Shown here: piece by piece, positions 55,388 through 63,853 of the stretch
Layout: the number at the start of each line of letters is the position of its first letter
Position numbering within the stretch: position 1 is the first letter of the stretch
Source: an uncultured Porphyromonadaceae bacterium
Lineage (GTDB): Bacteria; Bacteroidota; Bacteroidia; Bacteroidales; Muribaculaceae
Length of the DNA stretch: 64,000 bases
Assembly (NCBI GenBank): GCA_900540205.1
Contig: UQER01000015.1
Span: 1 to 64,000, forward strand
Reading direction: 5' to 3'
Translations under genes and position numbers: made by a program
The notes under the pieces: model-generated
Seen by the model: the letters and a program-made list of their open reading frames with translations, nothing else
Told to the model about the DNA's origin: nothing
Database searches by the model: none

Positions 55388-57478
55388 ATGGCTAAGAAAA
55401 CATCCACCACGGCTGCTGCGAAAACGCCGCAGCCACGCGCCGCCCGAAAGGCCAAGGCGCTTGCTATCTATAAAAACGACCCCTGGCTCGAACCCTATGC
55501 CGCCGCCATCGACGGGCGCCATGAGGACGTGCTGCGCAAGGAGGCGGAGCTGACCACGCACTGCAACTCGCTCAAGGACTTCGCCAACGCGCACCAGTAT
55601 TTCGGGCTGCACCGTGTGGGCGACTGGTGGGTGTTCCGCGAATGGGCGCCCAATGCCACCGAAATTTATCTCGTCGGCGATTTCTCCGACTGGAAGGAGT
55701 TGCCCGAATTCAAGCTCAATCCCGCCAAGAACGGCGTGTGGGAGCTGCATGTGCCGTTCGACCGCATCCGCCACGGCGACCTCTACAAGATGAGTGTGCA
55801 CTGGCCCGGCGGCGAGGGGCTGCGCATCCCGGCCTATGCCACCCGCGTGGTGCAGGACGAGCAGACCCACATCTTCTCGGCGCAGGTGTGGGAGCCGACG
55901 CCGTTCCGCTGGACGGTAGAGAAGTTCATTCCAGACACCAAGCCCCTGATGATCTACGAATGCCACATAGGCATGGCGCAGCAGAAGGAGGGAGTGGGCT
56001 CGTATCTGGAGTTCCGCGACAAGATTCTGCCCCGCATCGCTGCGGACGGATACAACGCCATTCAGATCATGGCCATACAGGAGCACCCCTACTACGGGTC
56101 GTTCGGCTATCATGTGAGCAATTTCTATGCCGCATCGAGCCGTTTCGGCACTCCAGAGGAGCTTAAGAGCCTGATTGACCGCGCCCATGAGCTTGGCATC
56201 GCCGTGATCATGGACATCGTGCACTCGCACGCCGTGAAGAATGAGAACGAGGGCCTGGGACGCCTCGACGGCTCCTACGACCTCTATTTCTACGGCGACC
56301 ACCGCCGCGAGCATCCGGCCTGGGACTCGCTCTGCTTTGACTACGGCAAGAATGAGGTGCTGCATTTCCTGCTGTCAAACTGCAAATACTGGCTTGAGGA
56401 ATACCACTTCGACGGTTTCCGTTTCGACGGCGTGACCTCCATGCTCTATTACGACCATGGCCTTGGCAAGGCGTTCGGCAGCTATGCCGACTACTACGAC
56501 GGCAACCAGGACACCAACGCCATAGTCTACCTCACTCTGGCCAACATGCTTATCCACGATGTCAATTCGCATGCCATCACCATCGCCGAGGAGATGAGCG
56601 GCATGCCCGGGCTGGCCATCAAGTTCAAGGACGGAGGCATCGGGTTCAACTACCGCATGGCCATGGGCATCCCCGACTACTGGATCAAGACCCTCAAGGA
56701 GCGCAAGGACGAGGACTGGCACCCCACATCCATCTTCTGGGAGCTTACCAACCGCCGCAGCGACGAAAAGACCATAAGCTATGTGGAGAGCCACGACCAG
56801 GCCCTTGTGGGCGACAAGACGGTGATTTTCCGCCTCATTGACAAGGAGATGTACTGGCACATGATGGTGGGCGACACCAATCCCATGGTGACCCGCGGCA
56901 TCGCGCTCCACAAGATGATACGCCTCGTCACCGCCTCCACCATCAACGGCGGCTACCTCAACTTCATGGGCAACGAGTTCGGCCATCCAGAGTGGATCGA
57001 CTTCCCGCGCGAGGGCAACGGCTGGAGCTACAAGTATGCCCGCCGCCAGTGGGATCTGGTGGACCGCGAGGACCTGCAGTACAAATTCCTCAACGCGTTC
57101 GACAACGCCATGGTCGAACTGATTTCGGGCGTCTACAACTTCCAGTCGCTCGGCATCGAGAAACTCTGGGAGAAGGACGACGACCAGGTGCTGGCCTTCC
57201 GCCGCGGCAATCTGGTGTTTGTGTTCAATTTCTCGCCCGTGCATTCGTTCAGCGACTACGGCATTCTGGCTCCTGCCGGAAAGTACAAGGTGGTGCTGTC
57301 GTCCGACGCACCCCAGTTCGGCGGCTTCGGCAATATCGACGAATCCGTTGAGCATCTCACCCAGTTTGATCCCCTCTACCAGCCCATAGGCAAGGAGTGG
57401 CTGAAACTTTACATGCCCGCACGTTCGGCACAGGTGCTCCGCCTGTCGCGACCGCGCACCAACCGCAGCAAGGAATGA
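55388..57478 (+). CDS. 1,4-alpha-glucan branching enzyme (GH13)
   Basis: A 696-residue enzyme that introduces alpha-1,6 branches in glycogen; the chosen start MAKKTSTTAAAKTPQ at 55388 fits. It has a CBM48-like N-terminal domain (about 60-150), the GH13 barrel with catalytic Asp in FDGFRFDGVTSML (near 348), Glu in TIAEEMSGMP (near 403) and the transition-state HD in VESHDQ (near 468), and a C-terminal beta domain. The sequence is of the eukaryote-like branching-enzyme type common in Bacteroidetes. Confidence 0.93.
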   Translation: MAKKTSTTAAAKTPQPRAARKAKALAIYKNDPWLEPYAAAIDGRHEDVLRKEAELTTHCNSLKDFANAHQYFGLHRVGDWWVFREWAPNATEIYLVGDFSDWKELPEFKLNPAKNGVWELHVPFDRIRHGDLYKMSVHWPGGEGLRIPAYATRVVQDEQTHIFSAQVWEPTPFRWTVEKFIPDTKPLMIYECHIGMAQQKEGVGSYLEFRDKILPRIAADGYNAIQIMAIQEHPYYGSFGYHVSNFYAASSRFGTPEELKSLIDRAHELGIAVIMDIVHSHAVKNENEGLGRLDGSYDLYFYGDHRREHPAWDSLCFDYGKNEVLHFLLSNCKYWLEEYHFDGFRFDGVTSMLYYDHGLGKAFGSYADYYDGNQDTNAIVYLTLANMLIHDVNSHAITIAEEMSGMPGLAIKFKDGGIGFNYRMAMGIPDYWIKTLKERKDEDWHPTSIFWELTNRRSDEKTISYVESHDQALVGDKTVIFRLIDKEMYWHMMVGDTNPMVTRGIALHKMIRLVTASTINGGYLNFMGNEFGHPEWIDFPREGNGWSYKYARRQWDLVDREDLQYKFLNAFDNAMVELISGVYNFQSLGIEKLWEKDDDQVLAFRRGNLVFVFNFSPVHSFSDYGILAPAGKYKVVLSSDAPQFGGFGNIDESVEHLTQFDPLYQPIGKEWLKLYMPARSAQVLRLSRPRTNRSKE

Positions 57479-58236
57479 CGGAGGCCGACCTCAAGGCTCT
57501 GCTCGATTCAGAGGCCGCCCGCATCAACTCTCCTGAGTTCATCGCCGAGGACCCGGTGCAGTTCCCGCGCATGTTCTCCCGGCTTCAGGACGTGGAGATA
57601 GCGGCGCTGCTGGCGGCCTCCATAGCATGGGGCAACCGCAAGATGATATGCCGCAACGGCATGAAGATGATGCAGCTCATGGACTTCGAGCCATACCGCT
57701 ACCTGATGGACGAAGGCTATGAGGACCTGCCCGACATGAACATACACCGCACGTTTTTCGCGCGCGATTTCCGCCACTACATGCGCGGCCTGCGGCGCAT
57801 ATATGCCGCCCACGGCTCGCTGGCCGACTTCGCCCTCGCCCGCCACATCGCCGACGACGAGGCTCCGGCATGGCGCCTGGTGGAGCATATGAACGCCGAG
57901 CTGGCCGAGGCCAACGGCGGCGAGTGTAATTCGCGCTGCCTGCCGCAGAATCTGGCCACAACGGCCCTGAAGCGCGTTAACATGGCTCTGAGGTGGCTGG
58001 TGCGCACCGACGGAATTGTGGACATGGGGCTCTGGAACCATGTGCTTAAGCCATCGCAGCTCTATATCCCGCTCGATGTGCACGTAAACGACACGGCCCG
58101 TCAGCTCGGGCTGCTCACGCGCAAGGCGGCCGACCGCAAGGCAGTGGTTGAACTTACCGGCAATCTCAGGCGTTTCAACAGCGAGGATCCCGTGCTTTAC
58201 GATTACGCCCTTTTCGGCATCGGAATGAACCTCTGA
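57475..58236 (+). CDS. TIGR02757 family protein
   Basis: A 253-residue protein starting MTEADLKALLDSEA; its ATG overlaps the branching-enzyme stop by four bases. The body has the family patterns DPVQFPRMFSRLQDVEIAALLAASIAWGNRK (in part), ALKRVNMALRWLVRTDGIVDMGLW and SQLYIPLDVHVNDTARQLGLL. The fold is HhH-like, related to base-excision glycosylases, but its activity is unknown. Confidence 0.88.
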   Translation: MTEADLKALLDSEAARINSPEFIAEDPVQFPRMFSRLQDVEIAALLAASIAWGNRKMICRNGMKMMQLMDFEPYRYLMDEGYEDLPDMNIHRTFFARDFRHYMRGLRRIYAAHGSLADFALARHIADDEAPAWRLVEHMNAELAEANGGECNSRCLPQNLATTALKRVNMALRWLVRTDGIVDMGLWNHVLKPSQLYIPLDVHVNDTARQLGLLTRKAADRKAVVELTGNLRRFNSEDPVLYDYALFGIGMNL

Positions 58237-58309
58237 CCGGAAAACTGCGGCACAAGTTGCCGCAACGCCCGCAAAGTTTGTGACTTTTCAGCTGACTAAC
58301 GCGCTTACA

Positions 58310-58600
58310 ATGACACTGTTTGAAATTTTCGGCTATCTGGCAGCCATCTGCATGGTGCTGGGCTACATGCCTCAGGCCATATACACCATCCGCACCCGCG
58401 ACACCGACGCCATCGCCCTTCCCACATTTCTGCTCATGGGTCTGGGCAGCATCTTCTTCATCGTGCAGGGATGTTTCAGCAACCCCGTCAACTGGCCGCT
58501 GATCATCACCAACTCCATCACGGCAGTATCTTCGGCCATCGTGTTCGGCATCAAGATCCATAACGACTACTTCGGCGGCCGCCGGAAACCCCACGCCTGA
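58310..58600 (+). CDS. SemiSWEET-like sugar transporter
   Basis: A 96-residue, three-helix membrane protein starting MTLFEIFGYLAAICMVLGYMPQ. The PQ pair (GYMPQ) and FVLMGLGSIFF- and IITNSITAVSSAIVF-type helices are those of bacterial SemiSWEET dimers, which move sugars. It is the last gene before tRNA-Leu(CAA). Confidence 0.85.
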   Translation: MTLFEIFGYLAAICMVLGYMPQAIYTIRTRDTDAIALPTFLLMGLGSIFFIVQGCFSNPVNWPLIITNSITAVSSAIVFGIKIHNDYFGGRRKPHA

Positions 58601-58692
58601 TTCACGTGCCCAAGGCACGTCCCTGCAAGTGGATGTATTTTACTTCTGCTTAAAAGAAACGAATGCGGGTTGTGAGATTATAAAAAAAACAT

Positions 58693-58700
58693 TAACTTTG
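58693..58700 (+). promoter_or_regulatory. TAnnTTTG promoter element for tRNA-Leu(CAA)
   Basis: TAACTTTG lies about 50 bases before the tRNA and matches the Bacteroidetes -7 box. Confidence 0.5.
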
Positions 58701-58748
58701 CCACAGCAAAAGCGGCCGCGCCAAAGGCGCAGCACGCCCTGTCTATCA

Positions 58749-58830
58749 GCCCGGATGGCGGAATCGGTAGACGCGACGGTCTCAAACACCGTTGGAGCAA
58801 TCCATCCCGGTTCGATCCCGGGTCCGGGTA
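58749..58830 (+). tRNA. tRNA-Leu (anticodon CAA)
   Basis: An 82-nt class II tRNA. The acceptor stem pairs GCCCGGA (58749-58755) with TCCGGGT (58823-58829), with a closing G-U, and the discriminator is A (58830). Anticodon CAA lies in GGTCTCAAACACC, followed by a long variable arm and GGTTCGATCCC. CCA is not encoded (genomic CTG). The gene borders a mobilizable element, so it is the likely integration site. Confidence 0.95.
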
Positions 58831-58833
58831 CTG

Positions 58834-58873
58834 ATAATGACTGATAATTGCTTGATTTTCAGTCATTATTTCT
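58834..58873 (+). terminator. Hairpin directly after tRNA-Leu(CAA)
   Basis: ATAATGACTGA (58834-58844) pairs with TCAGTCATTAT (58859-58869) in an 11-bp perfect stem with T-rich sequence after it. It may be the tRNA terminator, and it lies at the left edge of the mobilizable element. Confidence 0.6.
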
Positions 58874-58881
58874 TTTATAAC

Positions 58882-58899
58882 GTGTACTAAAAGTGTACT
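58882..58899. repeat. Direct repeats GTGTACT near the element's left end
   Basis: GTGTACT occurs twice (58882-58888 and 58893-58899), 11 bases apart. Closely spaced direct repeats beside a tRNA integration site are typical of tyrosine-recombinase arm-type sites; this is inference. Confidence 0.4.
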
Positions 58900-58997
58900 A
58901 TCGGCGAAAATCACGCAATTTCAAGCGAATGAGTTTGTAATTTTTAACAGCCATTCGTTATATTTAATTGCCTTTGTTTTCTTGTTGTATGACAATA

Positions 58998-59026
58998 TAA
59001 AAAGCCGCTCGGATTGTGAGCGGCTT
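58998..59026 (-). terminator. Terminator of the sigma/membrane-protein pair
   Basis: AAGCCGCTC and GAGCGGCTT (9 bp, 7-base loop) are followed on the minus strand by a run of Ts. It ends the minus-strand transcript of the sigma factor and its membrane partner. The stretch 58831-59052 holds no gene. Confidence 0.85.
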
Positions 59027-59052
59027 ACTTGGGGAGTATGAATAGGCTGGAT

Positions 59053-59604
59053 TTATTCCTTGATGGAATTGAGGTCACGGAATAGTTTTACGTATTGCGG
59101 CCACATATAGACTATGCCGTAAACGATAGCAAACAGTATAGTAGCAACCATCGCCCAAAAACCTGTGTGGTTATAACTCCAAAAGGATTGGAAAAGGAGT
59201 GTAAAGAAGATGACGAGGCAAACAATGAAGAACACCTCTCCCGAAATCATCATCAGCTTTATGTTTGCCGTCTTGGAAAAAAGATTGGCCGGAGAGAGAG
59301 ACGCCACATCTATACGGTTTAGTTGGAGATACACAAAGATGTACCACACCGCACCCACAGCAAGACATACAGCCATGCCAATTTTAAGATAGTTGGGGAA
59401 CGATTGAGGTTCTACGTTGCCGAGTGCCATTGCTGTGAAAACAATAGCGAGGATGATGCAGGATACAAATCCTTGACGGATTTTTTTGAGTATCTTGGTT
59501 TTGGCAGTTTGGGAGGTTGACACATTTATCTTGATGTCAGAGTTTGTCTTTGCGAGCACCTGCTCAAGCGTTGACATACTTTTCTTAAGTTCGTTGAGTT
59601 GCAT
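59053..59604 (-). CDS. Four-helix membrane protein paired with an ECF sigma factor
   Basis: A 183-residue protein; start MQLNELKKSMSTLEQVL at 59604 lies one base after the sigma stop. The first about 44 residues are soluble and helical (cytoplasmic), followed by four membrane segments (about 46-63, 74-93, 119-140, 150-169). This layout suits a membrane anti-sigma factor with a short sigma-binding N-terminus. I recognise no named anti-sigma domain. It lies within the mobilizable element. Confidence 0.6.
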   Translation of the reverse strand: MQLNELKKSMSTLEQVLAKTNSDIKINVSTSQTAKTKILKKIRQGFVSCIILAIVFTAMALGNVEPQSFPNYLKIGMAVCLAVGAVWYIFVYLQLNRIDVASLSPANLFSKTANIKLMMISGEVFFIVCLVIFFTLLFQSFWSYNHTGFWAMVATILFAIVYGIVYMWPQYVKLFRDLNSIKE

Positions 59605-59605
59605 A

Positions 59606-60097
59606 TTACATTTGTTTTGAAAGTTTGTCTTTAATTCGGTGGATTTTAACTGCAACAGTGTTGCGTTTAAGACCGAGTGCATCAGCTATTTCATCATAGG
59701 AATACTCATCAAGCCAAAGGAGTATAATAGCTTTCTCCATATCTTCAAGTTTATTTATTAGTGAGTGCAGGACTTGAAGATTCTCCTTTTGTGCATCGTC
59801 AATCTCGGAAGAGAGGTCGAGCAGACCAAAATCAACCGACACGGTTTCTATGGTTGATTTTGACGAGCGCAAGGCCATGAGTGCCGAATTTACTGCTACC
59901 CGATAAATCCATGTAGATATTTTGCTGTCACCTCTAAACTGTTTTAATCCCAGCCAGATATTGACATAAATTTCTTGCCGAAGGTCATCAAACGGCAATT
60001 TATCGGTAGCATAGAAATAGCTGACCTTGTTGATGATTCGGGAGTGCTGCTTTATGAGCGAGGCAAAATCCCTTTCGTTAGTTGGTGGGTCTGTCAT
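59606..60097 (-). CDS. ECF-type RNA polymerase sigma factor
   Basis: A 163-residue sigma-70-family factor (start MTDPPTNERDFASL at 60097). Region 2 has KLPFDDLRQEIYVNIWLGLKQFRGDSKISTWIYRVAVNSAL (in part), and region 4 has LNKLEDMEKAIILLWLDEYSYDEIADALGL and TVAVKIHRIKDKL. It directs polymerase to a specific promoter set. It is coupled to the membrane protein downstream, so a signal at the envelope may control it. It is carried on the mobilizable element rather than on core chromosome. Confidence 0.88.
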   Translation of the reverse strand: MTDPPTNERDFASLIKQHSRIINKVSYFYATDKLPFDDLRQEIYVNIWLGLKQFRGDSKISTWIYRVAVNSALMALRSSKSTIETVSVDFGLLDLSSEIDDAQKENLQVLHSLINKLEDMEKAIILLWLDEYSYDEIADALGLKRNTVAVKIHRIKDKLSKQM

Positions 60098-60252
60098 ACT
60101 TCGTTTGTTTTGTTTGCTTTGCCTCGTTAGGTGCAGATTTAGCCCCGAAAGTTTCATATACGCGAATAATTTTTTTAGATTTTTTGTTTTTCTCCACAAA
60201 GTTAGTAATAATCAAGGTACTACGCACTCTTATAATGTAAGATAAAAATAAC

Positions 60253-60295
60253 GGCTATCCCTCCGGTTGAGGTAATTGTGGAGAGATAGCCATTG
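60253..60295 (-). terminator. Terminator of the mob gene
   Basis: GGCTATC (60253-60259) pairs with GATAGCC (60285-60291), continued by four more pairs inward, with T-rich sequence on the minus-strand side. It lies just after the relaxase stop. Confidence 0.6.
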
Positions 60296-60312
60296 TGGTT
60301 GCGGTGGTAATG

Positions 60313-61641
60313 TCAGCGTCTAATGCCGTGGGATTGCGTTGGCTCTTTTGGTCTGAAACCGAGTTTTTCAAGGAGTTTACGAGCCATATCACGGAACCAC
60401 TGAAAGACGCTCACGCCGTCAATATTCAAGATGAAACGGTGTTCGTTTTCGGGGTCTCTTTCCAATTTGGCAACCGAACCTTCCGTGCGAAAGGTCTGAT
60501 TGTGTTCCGACGAGAAAAGGGCTCCGGCAAATCCCACCTTTTCTTGGGCAAGTATGCGCTGCGTGAAACGGTTGGGAAATCCGATGTGGGTGCAGTATCG
60601 TCCCCAATTCAACAAATCTTCAAGGTCGGGGAAATACCGGGCAATATCAGCCTTGTATTTCTTCAAATCTCCGTCCGCCTCGCTGCTCAGTTTACGCATT
60701 TGGAGCCGAGAGACATCATCAGACAGTTTTGACGATGTTGCCTCAAGCGATTTGTTTTCGGCGGCGAGAGAAGAATTAGCCTCGGTCAACCGGGAGTTTT
60801 CGGAATAGAGTTCATTGTTCTGCTGCCGTATCTCCTCGTTGACTTGCGTGAGCATTTTCTTCCGGGTGTCGAGTGCGGTTGTCCGACACTCAAGGCTCTC
60901 CACCTTGCTCTCAAGAGATTTTTTCTCTTTGTCGAGCTTTCTTTTCTCAATGGAGAGATTGCCGATGTCTTCTTCAAGACCTTTCTTCTTCACCATGCAG
61001 TCGCGGTAATATTCGTGCTGCCCGATGTGTCGTGCCTCGGAACCACGGATACCACGCTCCAGACCGTATTTCGCCATAGCCTCCGCATAGATGTCCTGAT
61101 AGCGGCTCATCTTTCCGCGCTCCATTATGTCGTCGGCGCACAGCCTCGGACGGTTGGCGGCTTTGGTGCGGTAACGCTTCTTTGCCGTCGCCTCCCTCGC
61201 TTTCTTCTTTCTCTCGGCGGTCACTATCGGAACGACCGCGATGTGAAGATGCGGAGTGCGCTCGTCCATGTGCAGTGCGGCTCCGACAACATTGTCGCCG
61301 CCGAATGTGTCGCGCGCCCATTTTATGTTGTCGGCAATCCATTCGTCGAGCTTGCCGCTGTCGATGATTTTCTGCATACCTTCGTTGTCGGAGGTCATAA
61401 CCAGGTTAAGGCACCGGACCTGCCTGTCGGAGATTTTTCGTGTAATCCCGGCATTGGCTATGCGGTGTTCGACAGCCGCCGCAAGCCCTGTTATCCCGTC
61501 GGGATATTCGACCAGATTGTAGCGGTTGAGATGCGTCCTCGCAGGGTCTGCGTTTTCGGGATGGGCGGTGCGCTCGATATGCTTGGCTATCGAGTTCAGT
61601 GACGAGTTCGCCTTGATGATGTGCAACACTGCGTAGCTCAT
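60313..61641 (-). CDS. MobV-family relaxase (Mob/Pre)
   Basis: A 442-residue relaxase that nicks oriT during mobilization. The metal-binding motif is HMDERTPHLH (124-133). The N-terminal pattern HIERTAHPENAD and RTHLNRYNL match MobV. A coiled coil (about 215-345) follows, with alternating Lys/Glu and Leu. The C-terminus contains DLEDLLNWGRYCTHIGF. It is part of the mobilizable element; the 450 non-coding bases upstream are the likely oriT region. Confidence 0.92.
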   Translation of the reverse strand: MSYAVLHIIKANSSLNSIAKHIERTAHPENADPARTHLNRYNLVEYPDGITGLAAAVEHRIANAGITRKISDRQVRCLNLVMTSDNEGMQKIIDSGKLDEWIADNIKWARDTFGGDNVVGAALHMDERTPHLHIAVVPIVTAERKKKAREATAKKRYRTKAANRPRLCADDIMERGKMSRYQDIYAEAMAKYGLERGIRGSEARHIGQHEYYRDCMVKKKGLEEDIGNLSIEKRKLDKEKKSLESKVESLECRTTALDTRKKMLTQVNEEIRQQNNELYSENSRLTEANSSLAAENKSLEATSSKLSDDVSRLQMRKLSSEADGDLKKYKADIARYFPDLEDLLNWGRYCTHIGFPNRFTQRILAQEKVGFAGALFSSEHNQTFRTEGSVAKLERDPENEHRFILNIDGVSVFQWFRDMARKLLEKLGFRPKEPTQSHGIRR

Positions 61642-62090
61642 AGGCGGACGAGTTTAAGTTGCGGAGCAATCGGAGTGTACGGCTTCATGTTAAGCCGTTC
61701 CGGGGATTGACCTACGGTCTTTCCCCGGCTGCACTCGGCATAGTCCGGGCAAGCCCGGCTCTGCCCTCGTTGGCGCGGGGATTCCAAAGGGGTTGACCTC
61801 TTTGGCATATTGGGGATATTTTCAGCGTATCGGAACGATATGCGGCTCGGAAAATTCCCTAATATGCTAAGGAATTTCCTGCATGGCTGTAATTTCCGTG
61901 CGCGGCAGCACGGATGGGACTGCTCCCCGGAGATGGGTCGCAGGGCGGTAAACCACTGTAATGGGTATAGTGGTACACCGAGAAAAAACTCTGTTGTCAT
62001 CATTTCAAATTCAGGGATAACCCCCGTGCATTCCTTGCACTCTTGCACAGTCGGGAGTGTGCAAGAGTGCAAGGTGTGCATGGGGTAAAT
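61642..62090. other. Structured non-coding region, candidate oriT
   Basis: A gap of 449 bases upstream of mob (minus strand) with several inverted repeats. There is an 11-bp hairpin with a TT/TT internal loop (61700-61728), the palindrome CCGGGCAAGCCCGG (61745-61758), ACCACT...AGTGGT (61952-61974, containing TATAGTGGT) and a large 27-bp arm pair at 62022-62085. The TATAGTG stretch resembles the nic region of MobV plasmids. No gene is seen here. Confidence 0.5.
62022..62085. repeat. Large hairpin, 24 of 27 bases paired
   Basis: Left arm 62022-62048 and right arm 62059-62085 pair at 24 of 27 positions (one of the exceptions is G-U) around a 10-base loop. It lies between the DUF3987 stop and the mob gene, so it could act as an oriT element, a terminator without a T-run or an mRNA processing site. 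Confidence 0.75.
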
Positions 62091-63434
62091 TCAAAGTTTG
62101 GAATAAGAGCCGTAGGCATCGCGGGTAAAGAAAACGCCCCGTCTGTCACGAATGAACTTCTTGAACGTGCGTTCCGCCATTCCGCATTTCCCGGCTATGG
62201 CAACTCCCTCGGCGGTGGTGAACGTGGCGGGCAGTTCCGACATCACGGCAAGCTGCACATCGGTCAGCGCGTCCTCTCCGATGATGCCCTGCACCCTTGT
62301 CGCCGTTACCCGGAAATACTCCGTCAGACGGATTGCCCTATCGACGGTCGCCGCCTCTATCGCCTTTTTCTTTTTTGCCCCGCACGCCCAGTCGGAGATA
62401 GCGAGCAGAAGGCAGAACCGCACGGCATAGATTTCAAGTTTGCTGGCAATCGCCGTGAGCGTGTCGCTCCCCTCGGCGTTGCACCGCTCCGTGGATTCGT
62501 TCTGCCATGAATAGAGGCGTTGTAGAGCGTCCGGCGAGAACGGCACACTTTCGGGCATTATGTCGCCGCTGGTGTCAGCCGCCGGAACAATCCCGGTCAG
62601 TTTGCCGACAATCTCACGCCACGCCGAAACGATGTCGAATGAGGGCGATTTTCTCTCGCTGTTCCATTTCGCCTTTGTCTGGTCGTCCGGCACCACATAG
62701 AGAAAACGCTCGGTGAAACCGTTTGAATTGCGGTTCCCTGCGGCAAGCTCGCCCAGCACTTTGGGCTGGATCGTGCCGATGACGCAGAGGAACGGATTGC
62801 GGATGAACACACCGCTCTGGCTACTCTTGCGGTCTGACATTGCTACCTTGTGGTTGAACACCGACATCCAGAACTCCGATTCGGAGCCGTTGTTGTAGCG
62901 GTTGAAATTCTTGAACCACCCGGCAAGCTCGTCGGCATAGAGGCACAGCCCTCGCGGATTTTCCGAAAGGATGCGGTGTACCGCCTCCGGCGTTACATCC
63001 TGCATAGTGAAGCGGACGCGCCTCGGTTCGGTCGGGTTTGTTTCATAGCCGTTTGCGGCTCTCTCTTTCGGCGGCAGCTCCATCGCCGCAAGATAGCGTT
63101 TCATAGCCTCGGAGAAGATTGCAGACTGCTCCGCGTCGAAATCTATGAGCGGCTGCATGGCGAAGCTCAGCGGGTGGCTCTTGTTGGCTCCCGGACGCCC
63201 TACGAGTGCGACGAAAAGAATACAGTATTCCTGCCACCCTGCCATATGTTCGGCGTTGTGTGTGTTTCCGACAGCGGCGGCAACCGCCGTCAGCATCGAC
63301 ATGGCGAGATAGTCTTTAGGAAATCCGAGGGTCGTGTTCGCCTCGTCTATGATTTCACGCATCTTTCTCGGAAGCACATCGAGGGGAAAGGGATTGCGGG
63401 AGGTCTTTTCTGTGGTAGTTTCTTCTTTTTTCAT
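62091..63434 (-). CDS. DUF3987 P-loop ATPase (primase/helicase-like)
   Basis: A 446-residue protein starting MKKEETTTEKTSRNPF at 63434, whose ATG overlaps the preceding stop by four bases. Walker A is GRPGANKS (79-86) and Walker B-like LCLYADELAGWF follows. DUF3987 proteins are common on Bacteroides mobilizable elements and likely take part in element replication. The C-terminal region has a winged-helix-like GMAERTFKKFIRDRR. It lies downstream of the helix-turn-helix gene. Confidence 0.85.
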   Translation of the reverse strand: MKKEETTTEKTSRNPFPLDVLPRKMREIIDEANTTLGFPKDYLAMSMLTAVAAAVGNTHNAEHMAGWQEYCILFVALVGRPGANKSHPLSFAMQPLIDFDAEQSAIFSEAMKRYLAAMELPPKERAANGYETNPTEPRRVRFTMQDVTPEAVHRILSENPRGLCLYADELAGWFKNFNRYNNGSESEFWMSVFNHKVAMSDRKSSQSGVFIRNPFLCVIGTIQPKVLGELAAGNRNSNGFTERFLYVVPDDQTKAKWNSERKSPSFDIVSAWREIVGKLTGIVPAADTSGDIMPESVPFSPDALQRLYSWQNESTERCNAEGSDTLTAIASKLEIYAVRFCLLLAISDWACGAKKKKAIEAATVDRAIRLTEYFRVTATRVQGIIGEDALTDVQLAVMSELPATFTTAEGVAIAGKCGMAERTFKKFIRDRRGVFFTRDAYGSYSKL

Positions 63435-63853
63435 CGCCTCCCTCCTTTCCCTGTTGTGGCGGGTACGAGTACGCCGACGGCGTTTCCGTCGATGAGGCGC
63501 GCCTCCGCCCACTGCAACAGCTCCGATTTTCTGAAATGCAGCTTGGAGCCGAATTTCTGGAACGGCACGGTTCCCGCGCTCGTTTCCTTGTAGAGCTGTC
63601 CTTTCTTTATCGGGTAGCCGTTGGAGTTGAGGAACTCCAAAGCACCCTTCATGTCAAGTGATTCACATTCGTTGTCTGCCGTGGTAACGGCGCGTGCGGA
63701 AGCGTTGGCTTCCTTTTCGGCGAGATATTCCTCCACCGACCCCCTTACGAGAAGTTTGAGGACTTCCACCAGAGGGAGATGCAAAAAGTCAGTCATGTTC
63801 ATTCGGATTGTGGATGTTTGAGTGGTCTGGAGATTGTTTAGCGCATCGGGCAT
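63431..63853 (-). CDS. Helix-turn-helix protein, excisionase-like
   Basis: A 140-residue protein. The C-terminal third (about 70-125) has the MerR/excisionase-like pattern EFLNSNGYPIKKGQLYKETSAGTVPFQKFGSKLHFRKSELLQW (in part), common in accessory genes of Bacteroides mobilizable elements. The start could be at 63853 or at in-frame Met codons 17-19 residues later. It probably regulates excision or transfer. The 147 bases after it to the window end show no gene. Confidence 0.7.
   Translation of the reverse strand: MPDALNNLQTTQTSTIRMNMTDFLHLPLVEVLKLLVRGSVEEYLAEKEANASARAVTTADNECESLDMKGALEFLNSNGYPIKKGQLYKETSAGTVPFQKFGSKLHFRKSELLQWAEARLIDGNAVGVLVPATTGKGGRR

Noticed and set aside
55097..56365. 422-codon open frame antisense to meaB and the branching enzyme
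   Set aside because: Covers two clear genes of the other strand and shows no pattern.
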